Under the pieces are notes generated by a model. It was given only the letters and a program-made list of their open reading frames with translations. It was not told the origin of the DNA and did no database searches. From NCBI GenBank assembly GCA_002118135.1, contig BDIU01000229.1:62001-126000 (forward strand): 64,000 nucleotides of DNA. The letters are read 5' to 3'. The stretch's first letter is position 1. Every line of letters starts with the position of its first letter. This stretch comes from Trebouxia sp. TZW2008 (Eukaryota > Chlorophyta > Trebouxiophyceae > Trebouxiales > Trebouxiaceae). Positions 34,094 to 45,741 of the stretch are shown piece by piece. The position numbers and the translations under genes are program-made.

Positions 34094-37000
34094 ATGAGGG
34101 CCGTTGTCTTCCGCAAGGCGGGCCCTCCGTCGGTGCTAGAGGTGGTCCCCGACTGGCCAACACCGAAGCTCTCGTATGGGCAGGTCAAAGTCAAAATTGC
34201 TGCGACTTCTGTGAACCCGATAGATTTCAAAGCTCGAGGAGGCATGGCCTTTCCGTATCTGTTGAAGGTTCCACATGTAAGACACTCCACTCACTGATCG
34301 ACTGGCAACAGCTGACCCCTGAACGCGTAACGTCTGCAAAGTCACAAGCCAATTCAAATATTACGACCTGTTGCAGCCCAGCTCAATGCTTGTCTTTAAA
34401 TCCTGCCTGCCCAAACAGCTCGACTTTGTGCAGGTTCCAGGCGCTGACCTGGCTGGCGTTGTTGTGGAATGCGACCCAACGAGGTCCAGGGTGAGATTAT
34501 GTACTTTTGCTCGGCAGCCAATTGTTGTTTAACAAGCCTTGCATTGCAGTTCAGTCCTGGAGACCGTGTCTTTGGGATGACTGACTCTTTTGGACCTTGG
34601 AGGCAAGATGGTACGCTTTCCATGCATGTGGCAGCTTTTCATTTTCACTCTTGATTGCCTACATTTTGGGCAGTTTTCCCAATTTGATCATATTTTGACA
34701 CACCCGATCAGACTTGCTGAATGGCCAAAGCATGTAATCTCTCTTTTTGTGCCCTTTGCGCCTCCACAAGTTGACACAGAGCTTACTTAAATTGTGTTGA
34801 CTGCAGGAACCTATGCTGAGTACGCATGTGTGGATGAAAGTCACTTGGCTCACATGCCAGATGGAGTGTCCTTCACAGATGCTGCTGCCGTGCCATTGTG
34901 CACTCTGACAACATGGCAGGTATGACAGTGTTGATGACATTGTTGAATGTTTCGTTATGGCATCACCAGGAACTAGTCATGGGTTGTTGATAATTAAGAC
35001 AGCCAGGCTTGCAAACAAGCCCCAAACAACCACACCCTCAAGCTTGCTGACATGGCATTGACTGCGTAATACCCAGCAGACTGTCTCCAAGGAAGGATGT
35101 GAGTAGCGTTTTAAGCCAAAGCTGCATGGCGCCTCACCTGTGAGACAGCAGATTACAATATCCAGGAGTGCATGCATGTATATGTCAAGTGTCAATTGCT
35201 GCGCAGGCCAGACCACCACAGACAAACTGCATGTCTAACCTCCGATTGCAAGCAATCATTGCGCTCAATCTCAGGCTGCTTTTATTCACAGAAACTCCAA
35301 TCACGGTACCTAGCAACGCAGACTAGTTTACTCTTCCTCTTATTTCTGCCTTGCACTTGCCATTTAAAAGCTTCAAGTCATGCACACAGGCACTATAACA
35401 GGCGCCTACCAGGGCTTCTTCTTTTCCTTTTGGCACTTGCAAAATGCAGGCATCGGCTTCAGCATTACGCAAGCTTCTGCATTTGCACACAGACCTTGTA
35501 AGGGGCGCCCGTCACAGCTTGCCACAGGGTTTCAATCCATGCAGGTTCAAGGGGGTGGGTGACACGGCCTTTTCTTTTCTTTCTGGCACTTGCCATTTGT
35601 ATATACTTGTGATTGCATATAGGCACTGCAGAGGGCGCTTGTCAGTGCTTTCTCTTCTTGTTGTTGCCCTGAATCTTTTGCAGCCTCCTGTCTTTGCACA
35701 CAAGCACTGCAGTGGGCGCCCATCAGAGCTGGAGACAGGGTGCTGATCAATGCAGGGTCAGGGGAGTTTGGGTGCCACGGCCTTTTGTTTCCTTTCTGAT
35801 GCTTCCCACTTCACACTTGATTGAGTTTTGCACACAGGCATTGCAAGCGGCGCACATCAGAGCTGGAGACAGGGTGCTGATCCATGCGGGGTCAGGGGGG
35901 GTGGGCACCATGGCCATCCAGCTGTCCAAGCTGTGGGGAGCCGATGTAGTCACCACCTGTTCCACAGCCAAAGCAGACTTTGTCAAGGCAAGCTTCTTAC
36001 CCTGTCAATGATCTGCAAATCTAGTCTTGTAGATGCGTTACATGGTTTTGGAGTGACTCAATGACCATCCAGTTGGCTAAGCTGTGCAAGCCTATCTAGT
36101 CATGACCTGTTTCCACAGCCAAAGCAGCTTTCATCAAGGCAAGCTTTTTGTGCAATCAGCAATGGTCAGGTGTCTGGTCCTGCAAATGTGCGGTGCACTG
36201 ATGAAGCTTTGAAGCTAGTTCTAAAGTCATCCAGCTATATAAGCTTTTGAGAAGCTTATATAGTCACCGCATGCTCCACAGCCAAAGCAGCTTTTGTCAT
36301 GTTACTCTGCCAATTGGAGTATCTAGTCTCACTTGGAGAACTGGTGGCATAGACTTTGGGGGGTTTTGGCAGTTGACAGGCTGCCTTTGATATGTGCTGA
36401 CAGGGACGTGTCAACTATGTTGCTGAGCATTTGATGAGAATACATGGCTCAATCACTGATGATGTCACATCTGTACCAGTCTTCCTGCGCAAGTGGCTAT
36501 CAAATATGCTGTTGATAAAGCACACGTTTTTGCCCCTGTAGAAACGCTGCATACATAGCAAGCACTACAGTCACTGTTGCTACTGCAGATGTATAAAAGT
36601 TTTGTTGGCTTGCACTCATGACCTGGTCTTCCCCTTGTCATATTGCTGCACAGATGCTGATCCTGTCTTTTTATGTGACCAGCTATATTATGCGTGAATG
36701 ATGCAGTGTCCATGCAGCTTTTGCTTTTGGGGTCAGTCATTTCACTCTGAATACATGCACAAGCTGCTCGTGGCTTGCAGAGCTTAGGCGCTGATGCTGT
36801 GGTGGACTATACCAAAGAAAGATTTGAGGAGCTGTATGCAAACAACCCATTTGATGTGATTCTGGACCTTGTTGGAGGTGAACAGCCATTACCAATTGAT
36901 CTCTTGTGTTGCACTGTGGCTGTCAACATGGTCTGTTGCCCATGCAAATTACGTTCAGATGGCATCCATACCAGCAGTCCTGTTTTGAGCAAGCAGTTCT

Positions 37001-38383
37001 CATGTTTCTGTTTGGCAATTCTCAGTTGTGCTTTCATTCATGTGCTGTTTGCCCAAGACTTTCAACCCCAATACACGGGTCGCATGACAACAGTGGTCAT
37101 GCAGCATGACAATGCGTGAGACGCTGCACTACAAACAATCACGGAGGCTGCGTAAACAAGACTGACCTGCAGCCATGCAGGGCAGTATGAGTTCCGCAGC
37201 ATGAAGGTTTTGAAGAAGTCAGGCTATTTTGCTCATGTGCTGAATCAGGGCTGGGCGCCCAAAGTTGGAGTGTATGCTGACACACCAACAGAGCTGCTGT
37301 GTGCATTCAGAGGGTAAGTCATCTATCAGCATACTTGTCAGTCCACCACTATTTGGCATCAATGATGCTTCCCAGGAAGTTTTCTATGCGAGTGCAATGA
37401 AAGCCACACAATGTTACAGAAAACAAAAGATGTATCGGCAACATGTGGAGCACAACTAAACACACTCGCAAAGTCTACACTCTTGAAGACTGAAAAGATG
37501 GCCATAATCTCTGCATTTAGTTGAGGTTATAGCCATTATCAATGCTTGTCACCTGGAAGACATAGTATGCATGGCAACAGGCGTTGGCTCTCATCCAGCT
37601 TGCATCATGTTACCCATGAAGTGTCAGCATGGGAAGCAGACACAGCTTGTTTTACACACTCAGCTTAGCTCCGAAGCAACAGTGAAAAGCAAATCACATG
37701 ATCCGCAACTTGCCAACAACATCTGTGATGTCAGCAGTGCCAGGGCGGCTTTGTCCTTCTGTGATAGACTCAGATGGCTTCGATTTTGCAGGAAGGTGTG
37801 GCAACTTCTGGGTCTAGGTCCAAGGTATGGCATCACTTTTGTGCTGCCAAGCAGCAACACAATGGCAGCCATTGGGAAGCTGATGGCAGAAGGCAAGCTG
37901 AAGGCTGTGATTGATCGAGTGCTGCCATTGGAGGAAGCAAGGTACGTTGTTTGCTGCCTTTGTTTTGGTTCGCATGTGTCCTGCGATGTACATTGCAAGC
38001 TGATGTACGCCTCAGCTGGTGAATTGATGGGATTTGAGGCTGTCTGCAGTCTGAAGTTGTGCTGAAGTGTTCTGTGCTGTCTGTTGTGCTCGCTTGAATG
38101 TGTCATCTCTAGCGGCACACAGAGGTTTAAGTGCAGCTTTTGGGGAAGTTGTTGAGCAATCATCCTACAAGCAGGTGTAGCAAACTGCCATGCAAGGGTG
38201 CAAGCAGCATGTTTGTGTTGGTGCACAGTATATGACTTGGTAACAGCACATGGACATCTTATGCAGTGAATGGACAGGAGACGAGGCAGGTCTTGACGTT
38301 ACTGCCTGACATGCAGGGCCGCACATGAATATCTGGAAAAGGGGCATGCCAGAGGCAAGGTGGTTCTGACTATGTCCAGCTGA
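34094..38383 (+). CDS. MDR-family quinone oxidoreductase / zinc-type alcohol dehydrogenase-like
   Basis: Nine exons: 34094..34276, 34434..34490, 34550..34610, 34807..34919, 35838..35987, 36781..36877, 37181..37313, 37792..37941, 38317..38383; 1011 nt, 336 residues, the normal size. NAD(P)H-dependent reduction of quinones or enones is the known family activity. Seen: MRAVVFRKAGPPSVLEVV start, SVNPIDFKARGG, VPGADLAGVV, FSPGDRVFG, GTYAEYACVDE, the dinucleotide-binding AGSGGVGTMAIQL (about 155-167), SLGADAVVDY, FDVILDLVGG, AVIDRVLPLEEA, and a final HARGKVVLTM. The Cys/His/Cys set for catalytic zinc is not apparent, which favours the QOR subgroup. Intron 5 has a GC donor (AAG|GCAAGC). Exon 5 is surrounded by decayed copies of itself. 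Confidence 0.92.
35376..35787 (+). repeat. Four decayed copies of the oxidoreductase exon 5 start
   Basis: Degenerate copies begin near 35376, 35478, 35615 and 35693 and resemble the true exon 5 start (acceptor GCACACAG at 35830-35837). The last copy (about 134 bp before the true exon) still reads HQSWRQGADQ in one frame and keeps GAGCTGGAGACAGGGTGCTG, but its acceptor is GCACACAAG and it has frame-breaking changes. Confidence 0.85.
36058..36312 (+). repeat. Two decayed copies of the oxidoreductase exon 5 end
   Basis: Copies near 36062-36160 and 36228-36312 repeat the exon end (CATCCAGCTGTCCAAGCTGT, TCCACAGCCAAAGCAG) and the GC donor region AAGGCAAGCTT. Both are in intron 5 and have lost the frame. 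Confidence 0.85.
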
Positions 38384-39624
38384 TTGACACCAAGCACAAT
38401 AGCCTGTGCGGTATGCAATCAACTTTACTGACTGTCACATGTTTGATGTTGAGCTCGACATCTTAACAATGCACTTGCTTGACATCTTCTGAGCAACCGC
38501 GCTTCAGTCATGCCTTTGGTGTGGTCAACGAAATTTGCGTCGGAGCTAGAGCTTGCTGCATACTCAATGCGCACGAAGGGGCACACTGTGACAAGTGTGT
38601 TGCACCTGGCATGCTGAAAGTGATGCCCACATCGTTTTGTCAAGATGACCCTTGGCAATTTCTTGATGTGGCAGCAAGACTTACCTATTGCTTACCTGTG
38701 TTTTGTGCTTACCTGTGAGTTAAAAGGGAACTTGGCATGCAGTGAACAGCGGGGTGAATCAGGTTCCGTAGGAAGCCCTTTTGGCCCACACTGAGCCTGC
38801 ATGATCTTGGTCAAAGATCATCGATCCTTTGAAACGGCAGCCCATCTTGTGTGACTATCTCCCAAAAGCAACATGCAAAATTATGGTCTGAGCCTCTGAA
38901 CCTTGGGTTTTTCTGACACCCCTGCCTTGGTCAAGCGGGTGTGCCTGCTTTTTACCTCCTGCTCACCAAATCAGCTGAGGGTTGCTATAATTCTGCGGTA
39001 AGCTTGTTCTCCAAAGCTTGCTCGTCAGTGCAATTCTGGGAGTCTGCGTCCAAATCACCAACTAAGTAACACTGTCTACTGGTACCAGCTGAAAGACTCG
39101 CTCAGCTTCAGACATATGTTGATGGTAAGCATAACCTTGGTGATGGGCAAGAATGCATGTACCTTCACAGACAGATGCATGTTGCAGGTATGAGCACAGA
39201 CAAGGGTCCATGGTGCATGGTAGACTGACTTAATTCATAAACTGACTGCCCAATCAGGCGGCCGCCCTTTGAGACGCCTCATTGCTGTCTACATTTGCAT
39301 TGGACACAGCGATTCATCATTGGCATGATGCCAAAGTTGTTGCAGCATGAGCCAGTCTAGATACATAGACAAACAGAACAATATTTGACTTCCAACGCAA
39401 TCACAAGCTGGCTGCATCATAGACTGCAAGAGTTGCAATGCCTGGAATTCTAAAGGCCAAAATACACGCTGCGCGTAGCTATACGCGGCTGAGTCGTTGG
39501 CGTCTTAGTGTGAGCAGTCGCCATCGCTGCCATACGCTGCGCTCCGCGGTAGTCCTTTCTGGTGCAGAGAAACCAAGCGCTTTAGCAATGCATTTGCTGC
39601 ATTGACTTTACGCTTCGTGCCGGC
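38384..39624. other. Intergenic between oxidoreductase and NOL11-like genes
   Basis: No exon recognised on either strand. Small open frames near 38425-38718 are not supported. The last about 150 bases are the likely promoter of the next gene. Confidence 0.5.
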
Positions 39625-42600
39625 ATGAGCGCTCACCCTTACTGCCTTTGTCCCCATGGACGCAATAGCATAACAGGTGTAGCGCAAGGTTCCAAGGCAG
39701 ACGACGTCCTCATCACTGTCCAGAACGACGGCGTTGTTTTGCAAAGCACCGCGCGACAGGTGAAGCGTCTCTGCCACTCATAGCTTGCGCACACATTTGC
39801 GAGCAAGACAATAGGTGCTTGCTCCCTTGTCAACAATGACGCACAGCTCTTGCAATACGATCAGTCAATGATAATTCTGTATTTTGCTCGATTGGCTGGC
39901 AGTCGTCGCAGGATCGCAGCTACACTGGTTGCGAGAACTTACTGCTGCATATGCTTTAACTGCAGGAGCAAGTCATCAGCTGGGCTCTCGGCTCTCAGCA
40001 TAGCAGTTTTGCCACCGCTGCTGTCTTTGCCCCAAGCACCAACGCCTTTCACGCCGTTGTACAGCAAAGCAGCCGGGGCAGTAGCTCAAACTTTCTGCTA
40101 TCTTGGTCTGCTGCTGCACAGCATGGCAGCTTAGAACAGCTTGCGAAGCGGGAATCACTCTCAGGCAGTGTTCATTCTTTGCATCCATTGCCAGCTGCTA
40201 CCAACACCACAGAGCAGGAAGCCGGCAGCAGCAGCTCAGTTGCTGTTGTCTACTCTAATGGTGAAGTGACTTTGGGAGCCGAAGAAATTGCAGCAGCAGC
40301 TCAGCAGCCTCCTGGATCCCGGGTGCTGCATGCTTCAGTGCATGGCAGCCTGCTAGCTGTTGTATGCCATGCAGCGTCAGCTACACATCAGCATACTGTA
40401 GAGATCTACGATTTGCAGGTAAGCTTATGCGAGCATGCAGCCACTGTACATCATGCATGCATGCCCACTCCGGTTGCTAATGTAGATTTGCTTACCCTAC
40501 ATGATGCACCAATGCCAAACATAGGTATCTGAGCGGATTCGTGCAGATTTGTGTTTATCTGCTGCTTTCTGCTGTCTGACTTTGCCGTCAGAAGACACTC
40601 TGTGACGCTCACTCTTATAGATATTGCTGCATTTGCTTCTGGCACACTGTCTTATGTATTGCAATATTAATAACGATAAATGGTTCCAGCACATGTATTA
40701 GGTGTGTATGGCCAAAGTGATGCTGCCTTTTTGCTATTCATCGGCATAACCACACTTGTTGACTTCCACTCCATTGCAGACTGGCACAAGACGCAGCCAT
40801 CATGCCATACCCTCAGATGCATCAGCCAATTTCAAGCTGGTGTCAGCCGCTTTCCAAAGTCAGCAGCTTGTATGTCTGTGGTCAAATGGCCTGCTTGAGG
40901 CCTTCGGCATCCCTGCTGAGCCATCAGACACTGCCCTAAAGCTCAAGACAAGAAGGCAGCTGCTCAATTTTGCCCTGCCAGCCAATGTACTTCCTCATCA
41001 ACAGCCTGTTCAGCAGCAAGCACCAGCCACAGCAGTCAAAGCGCCCAAGTCAGGGAAGAAGCGCAGACAGCCACCCATTAATACTGACACTGAGCAGCAG
41101 TTGGAGCATTTTGCCTCTTCAGCTTCCTTTGTGCCAGCTCTGGTCCCCTTGGGGGGTCACTCTGTCGCAGCTATCAGGGACCCTACAGACGCACACACCA
41201 ACGGACATCAGCCTGCCTCCTTGGAAGTGACAGTGCTGGACACAATGTACGGGTGTGTGCAGTCAGTGGTACCTGTTCATCTCCCCAAAAACGCTAATAC
41301 TACTCGTGCCAATGCTGGTGCTGGGTTTCAATCAGGCAGACAGCAGCAGATACTTAGGCTGTCGAGCAGCGTTGGGGATCTGGTTCTGCTGTCACATGAT
41401 GCTGTCTGGTCAATGTCCATACCGGTGAGCATACCTGCCCTTTGTTGTCACAGGACAGTCAAGTCAGGCTAGTCTTCTGGGTCAACTCTTGTAACTCAGA
41501 TCCATGTCCCTCAGCTGAGGACCAAAGATGCAATGTCTGCTGAGTCTCTTCTGTCACGCATAGAATTGAACAATGAGTGACTTGTTTTCTGCTGTCGCAA
41601 AAGTCTCCTGTGAGCATAATTGTCAAAATGCATCTTGCTGGAGTCTGCTCTGTCCAATCAGGAGACCTGATTTTGTGCAATACAAATGCCAAATTGCACA
41701 GTTTGACAGCTGATTGTCAAATCATAACAGCTGCTCTATTTTTGCAGGTCCAAAACTCATCACTTGCCTCGCTGGTGGGTGCATTGAACCTGCGCAACCC
41801 TGCAGCCAACCCAGCAGTGAAGGCAGCAGTGCAGGCTTTGGGTGAAGAGGAGTGTGCCAGCAGCAGCACACCCCCCCAGCTGGAGCATGCCCGCCCCTCC
41901 TGGACCCAGTCCCTACCCCACAGCAGCCAAGCCAGTACTAGCGGCCGTGACCATCTAGCTATTCCTGCCTCTGTCAGGTACTGTTGCCGACCTGTTTTTT
42001 GGTGTTACACTCTAATGTTGCTGACCTGTTTGTTGGTGCGACACCCATGAGCATCGTTGCAACTTATTTGCTTGGATGCGGTGGTTGTGACCACCTAGGC
42101 ATGCCTAGCATTCTGGGGTACCGATGCTGACTTACATGCTTGGCTGCCCTGTTCAGAACAGCAGTCTAGGACAGCAGTCAGTCTATTACAGGGTGTTATA
42201 GTTGCTGATGTTCTGCTGAATGTTGATGTGCTCTGCTTCAAGCCACCTGTTTCATGTTGTGGACGCCTTAGGACTGACACTTTGGTTCACAACAAGCGAG
42301 CATAAAAAGTCCCCTCCTGCATGCTGTTCTAGCTGGCGCTGCCTCTGCTGGTCACAGCAAAGGAAGTGATTATGCACCATGAGATTATGCTGAGCTCTAT
42401 GCAATGCTGCCTGTGGTCAATAGTTATCCAAACGGCAGACCAACATTTAAAAGTTTACCTGTTGAAGCAGCAGCTGAAGGTCAGCGGTTCATGCTTCATG
42501 CCTCAGTACTGTATTGTTGTCAGTTGCAGTCAAACTCATTGCTGACTCATTATGCAGGTGGCAGCTTGATGCCTCAAGTCAGCAAGCTCAGCTTCTGGAG

Positions 42601-45600
42601 CAGCAGCTGACTCAGCAGCTGAGTCAGGGCTGGCCAGATGAGCAGACCTGCAGAAGCTACCTGGTAGACATGATGCGCACTTGCCAACAGAGCCATGTGC
42701 AGCTGTCTAACAAATTGGTAGCCAGCATAGCAGCAGTGTTGGCCAACCAGCAGTGGTGGGGCGCTTTGGACGCCCTGTTGCGGGCACAGGCCTTGCCCCT
42801 GCTGTCCCAGTGCCCAGGGCTGGTTCATGCCATTGTGCAGGGGGGGCATTTCGCTCTCCTGCCTGTGATCCTCCCAAAGGTACAGGCTGTACACAAACTT
42901 TTGGATTGTGAAATGCACAGCTCACTGCACTGATGCTGTTCCAGTGCCTTGGGCTGGTCCAGGCAATTGTTGAGGAGGGGCACTTGGCTCTCCTGCCTGT
43001 GATCTTCTCAAAGGTAAAGCTTGTCCTCGTTTTACAGGACTGTGAAATGCACACCACACTGCAATTGATGCTGTCAGTGTCTAGGGCTAGTACAGGCAAT
43101 TGCTAAGCGGGGCTATTTTGTCCTTCTGCTTGTCATCCTCTCGAAGGTAAGCCACCGGGTTTTGTTCCTTTTTTTTTGCGTAGCACCAAGGTCTTGCCTG
43201 GACGCTTGGTTTCAGTATTTGGCATCCCTCTGACGGTGTTTTGCAGGTTCTGGACAGCAGCAAGTCTGACACAAAACCTACGCAGGATTTTGTAAGGCAG
43301 CTTGAAGAACATTCAAAACACCTTCACAAGGCTCTGTGCTCTCCTGACAAATGTCACTTGTCTTTGCATACCCCAGCTGTTTTTGCCTGCCACAGCTGCC
43401 ATGACTGCGCACTGCTGGCACCACCGCAAAAAGCTCCCTGCATGGCGGTGGCATCAGTAGAGGCCGCTTAAAGCACTTGCCTGGCGCGCATCAAGGCAGA
43501 CGGGGAATCATATGTGGCTGTGTGCTCCCATGACTTGACAATGCGCTTGTCTATGTTGCAGGCCAAGGACATACCCAGGAATGAGCTTCTCCACATGTTG
43601 AAGCTGTTGCTATCCCCTGCCACAGCTGCCATGACTGCGCATTGTCGGCACCACCGCACCAAGCTCAAGGGCATGGCAGTGGCGTCAGTAGAGGCTGCTG
43701 AGAGTGCTTGCCTAGCGCACATCAAGGCAGAGGGGGAGTTGTCTGTTGTGGATCAAACACTGCAAGACAAGGTTGCCAGGGCAGCGTTGGAAGCTGCTGC
43801 AGTTGATGGTTTGTCTGCACAGGTAACACCAACAAAGGCTGCAAGTAATTTGTGGCAAACGTACAATATTTGGAATGTCACAAGCGGCAGCATGCTGCAG
43901 ATTCAATAGCGTGTGCCCCAACATGAGCTGTTGGCTCACAATTGACTAAAGAGTTTGCAAAAGACAGCTGTAAGGGCATTTTTGATCAAGGCTTGCAGTT
44001 GACTACCAGTTGGTTGCAGATGGACTGTGCTTCCAGGTCGTGCTAATGGCGCCTGCTGTTACTGGCATTGACTGCTCTGATTCTGCATTTGCTCATGCTC
44101 CACAAACGTTGTTTGCATGATGGCGCTCACAGCTGCATCACATGAATGCAAACTGCCAAAATACCACTGCACTCTGTTGCATGCTCACTCAAGTCCAAGC
44201 TTCGTTATGCCCATTCCAGGGTCAAAAGCGTTTGTGGCAACAGCATAGACAATAGTGAGCCAGCAAAAACCTGATGCTAGATTTGGCACAATACAGCTTG
44301 ATACAGCTTGGCACCCTTTCCTCTGTTGTGCAATATCAGCAGCCATTTTCTGTCCGCTCACTGCAAAGCATCCTTACTTGGATGAATGGTTGATGTAACT
44401 TGGTCTGAGCCTGTGCAGGAGGTGTGCTTGCATCCGGTTGTAGGCATGACACTGGACTCAGAGTTACTGACCTCGGCCCCTTGCCAGCTGCGTATGGCAT
44501 AGGCCAGCAGCAGTATTAACATGGTCAGCTCAGTACCCAAGCTATGCTAACAGCTTGTTCTGGTCTCGTGCAGGAGGTGTGCTTGCATCCGGTTGTGGGC
44601 ATGACACTGGATTCGGAGCTCCTCACCTTAGCCCTTCGCCAGCTGTCTCTGCCTCAGGCGCTCAAGCTGGCAGAGTATCTTCTGAAGCTGTTCAGCAAGT
44701 ACACAGGTGCAGTCATGTTCCATTCGCCCTGATAACGATTGCTTTGGGTCTTTAGGCATTTGATCTGATGCTAAAGTGCGCGTACTGAGAGATGTTGCTG
44801 CAGCCAGGATGCAGTGGTTGCTTTCTCAATGTACTGTCCTTGCAGAGTTGCTGCTGCTTGAGCATACAATCACTCATGCATCACTGCACCTCAGCAGCTC
44901 TCAAGCATGGCGGTGCAACCAATGCTGGCAGATCAGCAGGACATGTGCCCGAGTCACCTAGCGAGAGAAAAGAAAAGTCTATGCCGTTAGGCGTCATAAC
45001 GGGAGCCTCTGTCTAAAGAGGCAGCCCGGGATCCTGCAAGCATGCCCACGCTTGCTGTGTGCCATGGAATGGTGCAATTGGTTCTGGTCACCCAAATGGA
45101 TGTCATCAGACTTTTTATTCAGTTACTGATACTCTGATGATGTGTGCAGAAAATCTGGCTGAGCTGGGTCCCTCATCGTCAAACAAAGTCAAGATGCAGT
45201 TGCGTATTCCCAGGATGCAGCAAGTATTGGAGTGGCTGTGCTTGCTGTTTGATGCTCATATAACCTCCTTTCATCGACAACAAGGCTGTCACAAGGTGAG
45301 GATTAACAGGATGCCGTGTTTGCACCACATGGTACAGTCAAACATCTGCACCTTCAGTGGTTGTTAAGGCTTGTTCGTCGCAAGCGAGACTTTCCAAACA
45401 TGTGGCATCCACGCTGGCATGTGCAGAAGGGTGCTGCGTGCTTGTGAGCTCAGGGGATATCAACAATTGGCATTCTGCCAAGATTTGGCAATAACGTGCT
45501 TACAGAGTATGCTATGTGTTTGGCACCGTGATCACAGGCTATTCTCACAGCCTGCTTCACTGGTTTGCAGGTATTGAAGCAGCTGCAAGATTTGGTCCAG

Positions 45601-45741
45601 GTCCAGATTGGGTCAATGCAACAGATATCTCTTCTGCGTGGCATCACTGAGCATCTTACCAGCAAGGCGACTGTCCCTTTTGCAAATCAGCAAGCTGCTT
45701 CATTGTATACTATTGAGATGCTAGACTTCAGGATAGGATGA
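39625..45741 (+). CDS. NOL11-like nucleolar / U3 processome protein (tentative)
   Basis: Main exons: 39625..39759, 39966..40418, 40780..41424, 41748..41977, 42558..42879, 43247..43291, 43562..43822, 44574..44706, 45150..45295, 45571..45741; 2541 nt, 846 residues. The N-terminal half reads as degenerate WD-type strands (ADDVLITVQNDGVVLQSTARQ, VISWALGSQ, FAPSTNAFHAVVQ, LVCLWSNGLLEAFGIP) with a basic GKKRRQ. The C-terminal half is helical (DIPRNELLHMLKLLLSP, ALKLAEYLLKLF, QVLEWLCLLFDAHI, VLKQLQDLVQVQIG), matching my memory of NOL11-type proteins, which act in early pre-rRNA transcription and processing. Another HEAT/WD nucleolar protein is possible. The exon 6 donor (TTT|GTAAGG) was chosen by phase. 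Two extra cassette exons follow exon 5, and introns 6 and 7 hold pseudo-exons. Confidence 0.6.
42811..43146 (+). repeat. Three tandem 133-134 bp units, each with a 69-nt exon and intact splice sites
   Basis: Unit exons 42811..42879 (end of exon 5), 42945..43013 and 43078..43146. All follow CAG, end AAG|GT, are phase 0 in and out, and encode 23 residues: CPGLVHAIVQGGHFALLPVI + LPK, CLGLVQAIVEEGHLALLPVI + FSK, CLGLVQAIAKRGYFVLLLVI + LSK. The second and third can be spliced in singly or together without frame change. Confidence 0.9.
43360..43505 (+). repeat. Pseudo-exon: copy of NOL11-like exon 7
   Basis: 230-bp-offset copy of the middle of exon 7 (GCCACAGCTGCCATGACTGC, then ATGGCGGTGGCATCAGTAGA). 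An in-frame TAA follows the EAA codons, so it is dead in the exon 7 frame. Confidence 0.88.
44419..44520 (+). repeat. Pseudo-exon: copy of NOL11-like exon 8 start
   Basis: 155-bp-offset copy. It keeps the acceptor GTGCAG and reads EVCLHPVVGMTLDSELLTSA before an in-frame TAG, where the real exon continues LALRQLSLPQ. Confidence 0.9.

Noticed and set aside
39505..39777. 90-codon minus-strand open frame with an acidic DSDEDV segment
   Set aside because: It is antisense to exon 1 of the NOL11-like gene (39625..39759), which has an ATG, a GTGAAG donor and the right phase into exon 2.
44860..45015. Possible Gly/Ser-rich exon in the NOL11-like gene
   Set aside because: No donor in the needed phase; joining 44706 to 45150 is already in phase.
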